Below are positions 8,459-16,823 of a stretch of 64,000 bases of DNA, one piece after another (position 1 is the stretch's first letter; each line of letters begins with the position of its first letter). Below the pieces are notes generated by a model. The model worked only from the letters and a program-made list of their open reading frames with translations, had not been told where the DNA came from and did not search any database. The translations under genes were made by a program, and so were the position numbers. The stretch spans positions 1,922,001-1,986,000 of the forward strand of contig NZ_CP109444.1 of NCBI RefSeq assembly GCF_036227225.1, read 5' to 3'. The stretch comes from Streptomyces sp. NBC_01478 (GTDB lineage: Bacteria > Actinomycetota > Actinomycetes > Streptomycetales > Streptomycetaceae).

Positions 8459-9301
8459 TCACTTCGTGGGCGGTGCGCTGCTCTTCTGGGCCGCGTTGAA
8501 CTCGGCGACGTTGCGCTGGTGTTCCTCGTAGGTGGCCGCGAAGCGGGTGTCGCCGGGCTTGACCGTGACGAAGTACAGCCAGTCGCCCGGGGGCGGGTTG
8601 ATCGCGGCGCGCATCGCGTCCTCGCCCGGGTTGTCGATCGGGGTGGGCGGTAGGCCCATGCGCTGGTAGGAGTTGTAGGGGCTGTCGAGGCGGGTGTCGC
8701 TGGTGGTGGTCTTCAACGTGGCGCGGTTGAGCGCGTAGTTGATGGTCGAGTCCATCTGCAACGGCATCCCGCGTTCGAGGCGGTTGAAGATGACCCGGGC
8801 CACCTTCCCCATGTCCGCCGTGGAGGCGGCCTCGGCCTGCACGATGCTCGCGATGGTGACGGCCTGGTAGACGTTCATCGCGTTGCGCTGGGCGCCGGCC
8901 GCGACCGGGGCGCCGTTGAACTTCCGGTTCGCGGTGTTGACCATGAACGACAGCAGCGACGCGGGCGTCGACTTCTTCTCCAGCGGATACGTCGCCGGGA
9001 AGAGATATCCCTCGGGGTTGCCCTCCGCGTCGTTCGGCAGCTTCAGGCCGGATTTCGCGATCGACTTCTTGGTGGTACCGACCGGCAGCGCGAGGGCCTT
9101 GTCGACGGCTTCGTAGATCTGGCCCGAGCGCCAGCCCTCCGGGATCACCAGGGACGTGGGCCTTGAGTCCCCCTCGGTCTCCAGGCTCAGCAGCGGCACC
9201 GCCACGGCGGTGCCGGCCACGACGGCCCCGGTCGCGATGAGGGCGACCCGGCCCCTGCGGGTCAGTCGAATCGTGCTCCGTGGCGGAGTGTTCATCTGCA
9301 T
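8459..9301 (-). CDS. mltG: Endolytic peptidoglycan transglycosylase MltG (YceG-like)
   Basis: A compact MltG of about 280 aa: short cytoplasmic tail, one transmembrane segment (ALIATGAVVAGTAVAVPLL), then the LysM-like and YceG catalytic domains. The catalytic Glu lies in IASIVQAEA, followed by MGKVARVIFNRLERGMPLQMDSTINYAL, PYNSYQRMGLPPTPIDNPG and the C-terminal WLYFVTVKPGDTRFA, all strongly conserved. MltG cleaves nascent glycan strands and sets their length. The start at 9301 (or 9295, two codons later) places the TM segment at the usual distance; neither has a strong ribosome site. This copy is shorter than the long Streptomyces MltG with a large disordered N-terminus, so it may be a paralogue. 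Confidence 0.88.
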   Translation of the reverse strand: MQMNTPPRSTIRLTRRGRVALIATGAVVAGTAVAVPLLSLETEGDSRPTSLVIPEGWRSGQIYEAVDKALALPVGTTKKSIAKSGLKLPNDAEGNPEGYLFPATYPLEKKSTPASLLSFMVNTANRKFNGAPVAAGAQRNAMNVYQAVTIASIVQAEAASTADMGKVARVIFNRLERGMPLQMDSTINYALNRATLKTTTSDTRLDSPYNSYQRMGLPPTPIDNPGEDAMRAAINPPPGDWLYFVTVKPGDTRFAATYEEHQRNVAEFNAAQKSSAPPTK

Positions 9302-9344
9302 GCGGGCACGGTAACCCGCATATCGCCACAAACCCGGCATATCT

Positions 9345-11147
9345 TCAGCTTGTCGGTTCCAGTTGGGCATCCCGGCGTACCAGGGCCGCGTACCGCCCGT
9401 CCTGGTCGAGCAGTTCTTCGTGCGTGCCCCGCTCCGCCACATGCCCGGAGTCGAGGACCACGATCTGGTCGGCGCTGCGGATGGTGGACAGCCGGTGGGC
9501 GATGGTGAGCGTGGTGCGGTTGGCCGACAGGGCGTCGATGGCGTCCTGGACGGCGGCCTCGGTGCGGTTGTCCAGCGCGCTGGTCGCCTCGTCCAGGATG
9601 AGGACCGGCGGGTCGCGCAGGATCGTGCGGGCGATGGCCAGGCGCTGCTTCTCGCCGCCGGAGAACCGGTGTCCGCGCTCGCCGACGACCGTGTCGTATC
9701 CGTCGGGCAGGCCCGCGATGTGTTCGTGGATCTGCGCCGCGCGCGCCGCCGTGTGCAGCTCCTCGTCGGTGGCGTCCGGCTTGGCGAAGCGGAGGTTGTC
9801 GGCGACCGAGGCGTGGAAGAGGTACGTCTCCTGGGAGACGACGCCGACGGCCCGCGCGAGCGTGTCGAAGTCCAGGTCGCGGACGTCGACCCCGTCGAGG
9901 GTGACCCGGCCGCCCGTCACGTCGTAGAGCCGGGGCACGAGATAGCCGAGGGTCGACTTTCCGGCGCCGGTCGGGCCGACGATCGCGAGGCTGTTGCCGG
10001 CCGGGACGGTGATGTCGACGCCGTCGAGGATGGCGCCGCTCTTGTCGTCGTAGTGGAACTCGACGTCCTGGAAGGCGACTTCGCCCTTGATGGTGTCGAG
10101 GTGGACCGGGTTCTCGCGCTCGGTGATGTCGATCGGGAGGTCGAGGTACTCGAAGATGCGGGCGAAGAGGGCCAGCGAGGTCTGGATCTGGACGCCGGTC
10201 GACAGCAGGCTGACGGCCGGGCGGAACAGGCCCTGCTGGAGCGAGACGAAGGCGACGATGGTGCCGATCGAGGCGTCCGGGCCACCCAGGTGGAGGGTCA
10301 TGCCGGCGGTCCAGTAGATGACGGCGGGCATCGCGGCCATCACGATCGAGATGACGGCCATGCGCCAGCGGCCGGCCATGTTCGACCGGACTTCGAGGTC
10401 GACGAGCCCCTCGGACTCCTCGGAGAAGGACCGGGTGAGCGAGTCGGAGCGGCCCATGGTGCGGCCGAGCAGGATGCCGCTGACGGACAGCGACTCGGTG
10501 ACCGTGGCGGCCATCTCGGCCATCTGGCGCTGGCGCTGGGTGGCGATCTTCTTGCGTTCGTTGCCCACCCGGCGGCTGATCCACACGAAGACCGGGAGCA
10601 GCAGCAGCGAGACGACGGTCAGGCGCCAGTCCAGGGCGATCATCGCGATGATCGTGGCGACCACGCTGGTGAGGTTGGAGACCAGGGAGGTGGCCGTGGA
10701 GGTGACGGTGGCCTGCATGCCGCCGATGTCGTTGGCTATGCGGGACTGGACCTCGCCGGTGCGGGTCCGGGTGAAGAAGGCGAGCGACATGCGCTGCAGC
10801 CGGCCGTAGACCGCTGTGCGCAGGTCGTGCATGACGCGCTGGCCGACCGTCGTGGAGATCAGGGTCTGCAGCACGCCGAAGATGCTGGTCAGGACGGCGC
10901 TCAGGATCATGCCGAGCGCGAGCAGGCTCAGCAGACCGGTGCGGCCCTGCGGGATGGCGACGTCCAGCGTCTCCTTCAGCAGGAACGGGGTCGCCACGGT
11001 GACCAGGGACGCGGCACCGACCAGGAGGCCGACGACCGCGAGCCGGGCGCGGTAGGGCTTGAAGAGCTTGAGGATGCGGCGCACCTGCCGGGGTTGGTCG
11101 GTCGAGGTGCCGGGGGACGGTGTCCACTTGATGTCGTCGCGGGGCAT
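9345..11147 (-). CDS. ABC exporter half-transporter (TM domain plus ATPase), multidrug type
   Basis: A 600-aa protein with an N-terminal six-helix ABC_membrane domain (about residues 35-320) and a C-terminal ATPase with Walker A GPTGAGKST, Q-loop VVSQETYLF, signature FSGGEKQRLAIARTIL, Walker B VLILDEATSALD and H-loop TLTIAHRLST. All catalytic motifs are intact, so it can work as a homodimer exporting a hydrophobic drug or lipid. It is divergent from a MarR regulator with 130 bp between starts, and the operator-like palindrome there covers its promoter, so the exporter is likely repressed by that MarR protein and induced by a ligand. Substrate unknown. Confidence 0.9.
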   Translation of the reverse strand: MPRDDIKWTPSPGTSTDQPRQVRRILKLFKPYRARLAVVGLLVGAASLVTVATPFLLKETLDVAIPQGRTGLLSLLALGMILSAVLTSIFGVLQTLISTTVGQRVMHDLRTAVYGRLQRMSLAFFTRTRTGEVQSRIANDIGGMQATVTSTATSLVSNLTSVVATIIAMIALDWRLTVVSLLLLPVFVWISRRVGNERKKIATQRQRQMAEMAATVTESLSVSGILLGRTMGRSDSLTRSFSEESEGLVDLEVRSNMAGRWRMAVISIVMAAMPAVIYWTAGMTLHLGGPDASIGTIVAFVSLQQGLFRPAVSLLSTGVQIQTSLALFARIFEYLDLPIDITERENPVHLDTIKGEVAFQDVEFHYDDKSGAILDGVDITVPAGNSLAIVGPTGAGKSTLGYLVPRLYDVTGGRVTLDGVDVRDLDFDTLARAVGVVSQETYLFHASVADNLRFAKPDATDEELHTAARAAQIHEHIAGLPDGYDTVVGERGHRFSGGEKQRLAIARTILRDPPVLILDEATSALDNRTEAAVQDAIDALSANRTTLTIAHRLSTIRSADQIVVLDSGHVAERGTHEELLDQDGRYAALVRRDAQLEPTS

Positions 11148-11220
11148 GGTCTCCTACGGATGGTGAGGCGATCAGGACTGGTCAGGCGCTCAGAACTCGT
11201 GGAGCGACGAGACCTGATGG

Positions 11221-11253
11221 AGCATAGCTCATTGTTACCTATACTCACAATGA
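11221..11253 (-). promoter_or_regulatory. MarR-type operator overlapping the ABC exporter promoter
   Basis: A palindrome TCATTGT-N11-ACAATGA spans 11229-11253. On the minus strand TTGTGA (11250-11245) and TATGCT (11226-11221) form a -35/-10 pair with an 18-bp spacer, so the palindrome fills the spacer and covers the -35 box of the exporter promoter. On the plus strand GATATT (11264-11269) lies about 8 nt before the marR ATG, which has no ribosome site and may be leaderless. Binding by the adjacent MarR protein would repress both genes; this is inferred from layout. Confidence 0.6.
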
Positions 11254-11277
11254 ACCAGGTCCTGATATTGTTCCCGT

Positions 11278-11745
11278 ATGACCACCCCCGATTCCGACGG
11301 GCTCCTCGCGGAGCAGTTGCTGCGGCTCACCCGCAGGGTTCACCGCATCCAGAAGCGCCATCTGGAGCAGCGCGACCTCGGCATCACCCCGGCCCAGTCC
11401 CGCCTGCTGCGCACCCTCGCGCACTTCGGCTCGCCGCCCCGCATGGCCGACCTCGCCGAGCGCCTCGAGGTGGTCCCGCGCGCCGTGACGACACTGGTCG
11501 ACGGCCTGGAGGCGAACGGCAAGGTACGGCGGGTGCCCGACCCGTCCAACCGGCGGGTGATCCGGATCGAGATCACGGACGACGGCCGCAAGGCGCTGAG
11601 CGAGCTGCGCAGCGCCCGCCGAGGTGCGGCGGACGAGATCCTGGCACCGCTCACGGATGTGGAGCGCGAGGTGTTGCGGACCTTGCTGGACACGCTGGTG
11701 GACGGAGCGCCCGGCGCCCATGAGGGGCACGGGCGGCCCTGCTGA
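11278..11745 (+). CDS. MarR family transcriptional regulator
   Basis: A 155-aa winged-helix regulator. The helix-turn-helix is at about residues 40-75 (SRLLRTLAHFGSPPRMADLAERLEVV.. then PRAVTTLVDGLEANGKVRR), the wing is PDPSNRRVIRIEITDDGRKAL, and dimerisation helices lie at both ends. It is divergent from the ABC exporter and shares an operator region with it, a common arrangement for ligand-responsive control of an efflux pump. No Shine-Dalgarno sequence is visible before the ATG. Confidence 0.9.
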   Translation: MTTPDSDGLLAEQLLRLTRRVHRIQKRHLEQRDLGITPAQSRLLRTLAHFGSPPRMADLAERLEVVPRAVTTLVDGLEANGKVRRVPDPSNRRVIRIEITDDGRKALSELRSARRGAADEILAPLTDVEREVLRTLLDTLVDGAPGAHEGHGRPC

Positions 11746-11771
11746 CCACGGGCGGTCGCGAGGGCTTCACG

Positions 11772-11858
11772 CCGGCCGGTTCGAGCCCTTGATCTCCACT
11801 CCGGCCCGTTCGAGCCCTTGATCCTCACTCCGGCCAGTTCGAGTCCTTGATCTTCTCG
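11772..11858. repeat. Three tandem 29-bp copies at the 3' end of the HD-domain gene
   Basis: Units at 11772-11800, 11801-11829 and 11830-11858 share the core GTTCGAGYCCTTGATC. The rightmost unit is the last codons of the HD gene on the minus strand (IKDSNWPE and stop); the other two are diverged copies lying beyond its stop codon and would read IKGSNGPE and IKGSNRPA. The unit length is not a multiple of three. This looks like slipped-strand duplication of a gene end. Confidence 0.8.
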
Positions 11859-12463
11859 ACGAAGTCGCCCCGCACGAAGCCGGGTACGAAGTGGGCCAGC
11901 ACATCCGCCTTGATGTTGCCGAACGTGGTCTCGGGGCGGTCCTTGATGCCCTCGGTGAAGGCGGCGAGGATGCCGTTCTTGAAGTCCGGGCGGGGGTGCG
12001 CCGCCACGACGGCAGCGCGCTGTTCGTCGGAGACGGCGTCGTAGCCGATGCCCACGACGTCCAGTCCGACACCCCGGTTGACCAGGGCGATCTCGGCCGA
12101 CATGTGCAATGGGATCTCCTGGGTGGTGTGCAGCGCGATGCTCGCCCAGACTCGGTCGGCCGGTTCACCGGTGATGCCGTGGGCATGCAGGAACCGGCGG
12201 GCCTCGTCGGCGCCGTCGATCTCGAAGCGCTGGTCGGTGCGGCGGAACCTCTCGGTGAGTCCGAGGTCGTGGAACATCGCGGCCACGTAGAGCAGTTCGG
12301 GGTCGTAGTCGATGCCCTGCTCCCGGCCGCGCAGGGCTCCCCAGAGGAACACCCGCCGGGAGTGGTCGTACAGCAACGGTGACGTGGCCTCGCGCACCAG
12401 CTCGGTCGCCTCGCGCGCCAGCACGCTGTCCGGGATCTCCACGCCTGCGATCACTTCACTCAT
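11825..12463 (-). CDS. HD-domain protein (cyanamide hydratase-like family)
   Basis: A 212-aa cytoplasmic protein with the HD metal-binding pattern: His in YDHSRRVFLW, the HD pair in VAAMFHDLGLTERF, a further His in ASIALHTTQEIP and an Asp/His-rich distal part. The closest family I recognise is the small HD proteins related to cyanamide hydratase; members act as hydrolases or hydratases, so the activity here is open. The ATG at 12463 is preceded by GAGAGGGA, a good ribosome site; the in-frame extension to 12628 overlaps the divergent regulator and is unlikely. It is opposite a GlxA-type regulator and probably its target. The 3' end has been tandemly duplicated. Confidence 0.8.
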   Translation of the reverse strand: MSEVIAGVEIPDSVLAREATELVREATSPLLYDHSRRVFLWGALRGREQGIDYDPELLYVAAMFHDLGLTERFRRTDQRFEIDGADEARRFLHAHGITGEPADRVWASIALHTTQEIPLHMSAEIALVNRGVGLDVVGIGYDAVSDEQRAAVVAAHPRPDFKNGILAAFTEGIKDRPETTFGNIKADVLAHFVPGFVRGDFVEKIKDSNWPE

Positions 12464-12498
12464 CGTCGTTCCCTCTCCTCGATCTCTTCTCTCCATGG

Positions 12499-12577
12499 GC
12501 TGTGTCTCCAGGATCGGCGGCGGCGTACGCTGGAGCCATGTCCTCACGGCCACATAAACCACAGATTCAGACACAGC
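12499..12577. promoter_or_regulatory. Widely spaced inverted half-sites between HD gene and GlxA regulator
   Basis: GCTGTGTCT (12499-12507) is repeated as its reverse complement AGACACAGC (12569-12577). Each copy lies a short distance from one of the two divergent start codons. This suits half-sites of the AraC-type DNA-binding domain encoded next door, but that is inference. Confidence 0.35.
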
Positions 12578-12584
12578 TCCAGGG

Positions 12585-13553
12585 ATGACGCACCGGGTCG
12601 GATTCCTCGTCTTCGACGGCGTGACCATGCTCGACGTCAGCGGTCCCGCCGAGGTGCTGCACCAGTCGGGCCGGCTCGGCCACCCCTACGAGCTGGCGCT
12701 GATCTCTCCCCACGGCGGCGCGGTCACCGCGGCCAACGGGCTGACGCTGACCGGCACGGTGACCGCGGTCGACGCCGGACCGGTCGACACGGTCGTGGTC
12801 ACGGGAGGCGACCGGCTCGCTCAACAGCCCGCCGAGGAAGCCCTGTTGACCGCGGCCCGCGTCCTCACCGACCACTCCGCCCGGGTCACGTCCGTCTGCA
12901 CGGGCGCCTTCCTCCTCGCCCAACTCGGCCTGCTCGACGGCCGTTCGGCCACGACCCACTGGCGGCAGGCCGAGACACTGGCCCGCCGTTACCCCCTGGT
13001 GCGCGTCGAACCGGACGCCATCCACGTCCGCGACGGCCGCTTCGTCACCTCGGCAGGCATCAGCGCCGGGATCGACCTGGCACTCGCCCTCGTCGAGGAC
13101 GACCACGGAGCGGACGTGGCCAGGGACATCGCGCGCGAGCTGGTCGTCTTCATGCAACGCCCGGGCGGGCAGTCGCAGTTCTCCACCGCCACCGCGACCC
13201 GGCCACCGCGCACCGATCCGCTACGGTCGCTGATCGCGTCCGTGCTGGCCGACCCGGCCGGCGACCACAGCCTGCCCGCCATGGCGGCGACGGCGGCCGT
13301 CAGCCCCCGCCACCTGACGCGACTCTTCCGCACCGAACTCGGCACCACGCCCGCCCGCTGGGTCGAACGGGTCCGGCTCGACCGCGCCCAGCATCTCCTC
13401 CTCGAAGGCCACAGCGTCACCTCCGCGGCACACCAGAGCGGGCTCGGCACCGACGAGTCCCTGCGCCGCGCCTTCGCCCGCCACTTGGACACGACACCGA
13501 CGCACTATCGCAGTCGGTTCGCCAGCACGCGCCGCCCGTCACCGATGCCCTGA
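12585..13553 (+). CDS. GlxA family (DJ-1/PfpI plus AraC) transcriptional regulator
   Basis: A 322-aa protein with an N-terminal DJ-1/PfpI-like domain (about 1-180: VGFLVFDGVTMLDVSGPAEVL, nucleophile-elbow-like SVCTGAFLLAQLGLLDGRSATTHW) and a C-terminal AraC domain with two helix-turn-helix units (about 205-310: HSLPAMAATAAVSPRHLTRLFR and SVTSAAHQSGLGTDESLRRAFARH). Proteins of this build are transcription factors sensing small amides or amines rather than proteases. It is divergent from the HD-domain gene with 121 bp between starts; regulation of that gene is the simplest reading. Confidence 0.9.
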   Translation: MTHRVGFLVFDGVTMLDVSGPAEVLHQSGRLGHPYELALISPHGGAVTAANGLTLTGTVTAVDAGPVDTVVVTGGDRLAQQPAEEALLTAARVLTDHSARVTSVCTGAFLLAQLGLLDGRSATTHWRQAETLARRYPLVRVEPDAIHVRDGRFVTSAGISAGIDLALALVEDDHGADVARDIARELVVFMQRPGGQSQFSTATATRPPRTDPLRSLIASVLADPAGDHSLPAMAATAAVSPRHLTRLFRTELGTTPARWVERVRLDRAQHLLLEGHSVTSAAHQSGLGTDESLRRAFARHLDTTPTHYRSRFASTRRPSPMP

Positions 13554-13580
13554 GCCGTGACCGGCCGGCTTCGGCTCGGG

Positions 13581-14264
13581 TCATGCCTTCGCGGAAGGGT
13601 GCGTTGGCGCCGTAGTGGCACGGAGTCCTGTCAGCAACGCGGCCAGGATGCGGGTCAGTTGGGGTTCGACGTCGACCAGGGCATGCGCCAACTCGGGGCG
13701 GGTTTCGTAGAGCGTGCGGAGGCGGGTACCGGGGGCGGCCATCTGCAGCAGCGCCCCGGCCATGCTCGTCGCCGTGGCGATCACGTCGATGGCCGAGCGC
13801 TCGGTGATCGCGAGCATCCGGCACAACTCGGTTGCCACCGCGGCGACTTCGCCGAGTGCGACCGTCTTGAACTCGTACACCGACTCGAGTGAGACGTTGC
13901 GTTCCAGGTTCAACGGCGCCTGGGCGAGCAGGTCGCAGAAGAACGGCCGCGCGACCAGCGACTGCGCGATGGCGGCGGCGACCATGTCGGAGTCCCCGTC
14001 GGCGAGTTCGCGCAACCGCGCGCGGAGCGCCGCCGACCAGTCCTCCCAGCCTTCTGCGGTCAACGCCAGGAAGATCTGCTCCCGGGTCTCGAAGTACCGC
14101 AGCATGGCGGACTTGTGCATGCCGACGGCGGCGGCGATGTCCGTGAGGGTGACCTCGCGCACGCTGCGCTCGGCGCCGAGGGCCCGAGCGGCGTCGAGGA
14201 TCGCTCGCTCTCGCTGTTGCTTGGCCGCCGCACTGCGGGCGCGCTGGGGACCGGGCGTGCTCAT
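13581..14264 (-). CDS. TetR/AcrR family transcriptional regulator
   Basis: A 227-aa regulator with the TetR HTH near residues 25-65: RAILDAARALGAERSVREVTLTDIAAAVGMHKSAMLRYFETREQIFLAL. The C-terminal ligand-binding half is helical (LARPFFCDLLAQAPLNLERNVSLESVYEFK) and resembles the TetR_C domain seen in regulators of SDR oxidoreductases. I chose the ATG at 14264; ten further in-frame codons upstream would run into the operator region. It is divergent from the SDR gene by 59 bp, with palindromes between them, so it likely represses itself and the SDR. Confidence 0.9.
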   Translation of the reverse strand: MSTPGPQRARSAAAKQQRERAILDAARALGAERSVREVTLTDIAAAVGMHKSAMLRYFETREQIFLALTAEGWEDWSAALRARLRELADGDSDMVAAAIAQSLVARPFFCDLLAQAPLNLERNVSLESVYEFKTVALGEVAAVATELCRMLAITERSAIDVIATATSMAGALLQMAAPGTRLRTLYETRPELAHALVDVEPQLTRILAALLTGLRATTAPTHPSAKA

Positions 14265-14279
14265 GCCGCACAGCATAGC

Positions 14280-14313
14280 GCAACCCGGTTGCACTAATAA
14301 CGAAACAGTGTTT
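14280..14313. promoter_or_regulatory. Two small palindromes in the TetR/SDR intergenic region
   Basis: GCAACCCGGTTGC (14280-14292) is symmetric apart from the centre, and AAACAGTGTTT (14303-14313) has perfect AAACA/TGTTT arms. They sit in a 59-bp gap between divergent starts, the expected place for TetR operators. Which of the two is bound cannot be told from the sequence. Confidence 0.5.
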
Positions 14314-14323
14314 TGCTAGAGCC

Positions 14324-15175
14324 ATGACTCAGACATGGTTCATCACCGGTTCGTCCCGCGGCTTCGGCCGCAACCTCACCGTCGCCGCCCTGGAGGCCGG
14401 CGACCGGGTCGTCGCCACGGCACGCAAGCCGGAGCAGTTGGACGACCTCGTGGAGAAGTACGGCGACCGCGTACTGCCGGTCGCACTCGACGTCACCGAC
14501 CGGACGGCCGCAACGGCCGCTCTACAGGCGGGAGTCGACCGCTTCGGCGGGATCGACGTGGTCGTGAACAACGCCGGATACGCCAACCTCTCCCCGGTCG
14601 AGACGACACCCGAGGACGACTTCCGCCGACAGTTCGACACGAACTTCTGGGGGGTCTACAACGTCTCGACGGCGGCGCTCCCGTTCCTCAAGGCGCAGGG
14701 CGCGGGCACGGTCGTGCAGTTCTCGTCCGTCGGCGGTCGGGTCGGCGGGAATCCCGGGCTCGGGTCGTACCAGGCGGCCAAGTTCGCGGTCGACGGCTTC
14801 ACGCGCGTGCTCGCGGCCGAGACCGCGCCGTTCGGCATCAGGTACCTCGTCGTGGAACCGGGTGGCTTCGCGACCGACTGGGCCGGCTCGTCGATGCAGA
14901 TCCCGGAGGTTCCGCCGGAGTACGACGAGACAGTCGGCGCGGTGATCCGCCTCTTCGACGGTCCCGTGACCGCCGCGGGCGACCCGAAGCGGGCCGGGGA
15001 GATCCTGGTCCGGCTCGTCAAGCAGCCGAACCTGCCCTCCCATCTCCTCCTGGGCGTCATCGCGGTCGAGATGGCGCAGAGCTATTCACGCGACCAGATC
15101 GCCCAGGCGGCCACATGGGAATCGGTGAGCCGCTCGGCCGACTTCGACCAGGACTACCCGGTCGACCTCGCGTAG
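14324..15175 (+). CDS. Short-chain dehydrogenase/reductase (SDR)
   Basis: A 283-aa classical SDR: cofactor motif TGSSRGFG near residues 8-15, acidic LDVTDRTA segment, NNAGYAN, catalytic Ser in VVQFSSVGGRVG and the YxxxK pair in SYQAAKFAVDGF, then VVEPGGFATDW. The basic residue in TARKPEQL after the first strand suggests NADP(H). Substrate is unknown. There is no strong ribosome site before the ATG. It is divergent from and probably repressed by the TetR protein. Confidence 0.9.
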   Translation: MTQTWFITGSSRGFGRNLTVAALEAGDRVVATARKPEQLDDLVEKYGDRVLPVALDVTDRTAATAALQAGVDRFGGIDVVVNNAGYANLSPVETTPEDDFRRQFDTNFWGVYNVSTAALPFLKAQGAGTVVQFSSVGGRVGGNPGLGSYQAAKFAVDGFTRVLAAETAPFGIRYLVVEPGGFATDWAGSSMQIPEVPPEYDETVGAVIRLFDGPVTAAGDPKRAGEILVRLVKQPNLPSHLLLGVIAVEMAQSYSRDQIAQAATWESVSRSADFDQDYPVDLA

Positions 15176-15253
15176 CCAGAAGAACGGGCCGCGACTCCCC
15201 CACCGTAAAGACGGAGCAGGAGCCGCAGCCCGCCACGACGAACCGACTCACCC

Positions 15254-16651
15254 TCAACTGGCCTCGGGGGCAGTCTCCTTGACGCGCTGCGCGGGGATCT
15301 CCGCGTCTTCCCGAACGGCCTCTTCCTCCACGGCCGCGAGTTCGCCTTCTTCCACGTCCGTGATCTCGCCGTCGAGGACCTTCTTGGCCCGCTCGATGTC
15401 GAGTGCGCCCTCCCAGCGGGAGACCGCGAAGACGGCGACGCAGTTGCCGAGGAGGTTGGTGACGACGCGCATCGAGTCCATGATGCGGTCCACGCCGAGG
15501 AGCAGGGCGACCGCGCCGGCCGGGATCGCGCCCAGCGAGGACGCGGTCGCGGACAGGGCGAGGAAGGCCGAGCCGGGGATGCCGGCCATGCCCTTGCTGG
15601 TCAGCATGAGCACCAGGACGACGGTGATCTGCTGGCCGAGGCTGAGGTCGACACCGACGGCCTGGGCGATGAACAGCGTGCCGATCGAGAGGTAGAGCGA
15701 GGCACCGTCGAGGTTGAAGGAGTAGCCGGTGGGCAGCACCAGGCCCACCGCGTCGTCCCGGGCGCCGGCCTTGCGCAGCTTCTGCATCACGCGCGGCATG
15801 ACGGACTCGGTGGAGGCGGTGCCGAGCGCGAGGAGCATCTCCTCGCGGATGTAGCGGAGGAACTTCCACAGGCTGAGCCCGGTGACCAGCCGCAGCGCGA
15901 CGGCGAGCAGCGCGACGAAGAGCGCGGCGGCGACGTAACAGAGGATGATCAGCTTGGCGTAGGTCTTGATGACGCCGAGCCCGTACTGGCCGACGAGGAC
16001 GGCCATCGCGCCGAAGACGGCGAGCGGGGCGAGTCGCATGACGAAGCCGACGATCGCGAAGATGATCTCCTGTGCCTGCTCGATCGCGGGCAGGACCTGC
16101 GGCACCTTGGTGTGGCCGAGGTGGAGCAGTGCGGCGCCCACCAGGCAGGCCAGGATGAGGACTTGGAGCAGGGAGTTCTCGGCGAAGGCGCCGATGAAGC
16201 TGGTCGGGAGCGCGTTGACGATGAACTCGGTCGTCGAGGGCAGCGAGCCGCCGCCCGTCTTCGCGTCCACCGCCGAGGTGTTGAGGGTGGCCGGGTCGAC
16301 ATGCATCCCGGAGCCGGGCTGGACGACGTTGGCGAGGACGAGACCGATGATCAGCGCCGCGGTGCTCGCGACCTCGAACCAGATCAGCGCCTTGAGGCCG
16401 ATCCGGCCGAAGGCCTTGAGGTCACCGGCCTTGGCGATCCCGACGACGACCACACAGAACACGAGCGGCGAGATGATCGTCTTGATGAGCCGGGTGAATC
16501 CGTCGCCGAGGGGCTGAAGGTCCGTGGCCACGTCGGGCCACAGCTTTCCGACGAGGATTCCGAGGACCAGCGCGCAGGCGACCTGCGCGAAGAGAGAGGT
16601 ACGCAATATGCGTGCGACGCGTCGCGGCAGGGGCGGGACGGACGGCGGCAC
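15254..16651 (-). CDS. Dicarboxylate/cation symporter, DctA/GltP type
   Basis: A 465-aa membrane transporter of the DAACS (SDF) family with about eight hydrophobic segments and two re-entrant loops. Landmarks are LIKTIISPLVFCVVVVGIA, the serine-poor re-entrant loop LGTASTESVMPRVMQKL, TGYSFNLDGASLYLSIGTLFIAQ and SKGMAGIPGSAFLALSAT, then DRIMDSMRVVTNLLGNCVA. It should import C4-dicarboxylates or acidic amino acids with Na+ or H+. I chose the GTG at 16651 because AAGGAG lies 5 nt upstream; the longer frame to 16813 has no ribosome site and no family similarity. The acidic C-terminal tail (DVEEGELAAVEEEAVRED) is an extension. Confidence 0.9.
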   Translation of the reverse strand: MPPSVPPLPRRVARILRTSLFAQVACALVLGILVGKLWPDVATDLQPLGDGFTRLIKTIISPLVFCVVVVGIAKAGDLKAFGRIGLKALIWFEVASTAALIIGLVLANVVQPGSGMHVDPATLNTSAVDAKTGGGSLPSTTEFIVNALPTSFIGAFAENSLLQVLILACLVGAALLHLGHTKVPQVLPAIEQAQEIIFAIVGFVMRLAPLAVFGAMAVLVGQYGLGVIKTYAKLIILCYVAAALFVALLAVALRLVTGLSLWKFLRYIREEMLLALGTASTESVMPRVMQKLRKAGARDDAVGLVLPTGYSFNLDGASLYLSIGTLFIAQAVGVDLSLGQQITVVLVLMLTSKGMAGIPGSAFLALSATASSLGAIPAGAVALLLGVDRIMDSMRVVTNLLGNCVAVFAVSRWEGALDIERAKKVLDGEITDVEEGELAAVEEEAVREDAEIPAQRVKETAPEAS

Positions 16652-16823
16652 GGGCACTCCTTGAGGGGGACGGTCGTTCACGGAAGTCGAGTGGGGTGAC
16701 TTCTGCGATACGGAAAGCGGCTTCCAAGTGGACACTTTGGAGCCGTTGTTGATCCCCCGGAAAACCTCCGTGTGACAGCCGTGTAAAACACCCGCCTGAG
16801 TGACGCGTCGCACGCAGGACGCC

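Noticed and set aside
11780..11850. GTTCGAGYCC motifs resembling tRNA T-loops
   Set aside because: No acceptor, D or anticodon stems fold around them; they are explained by the tandem duplication of the HD gene end.
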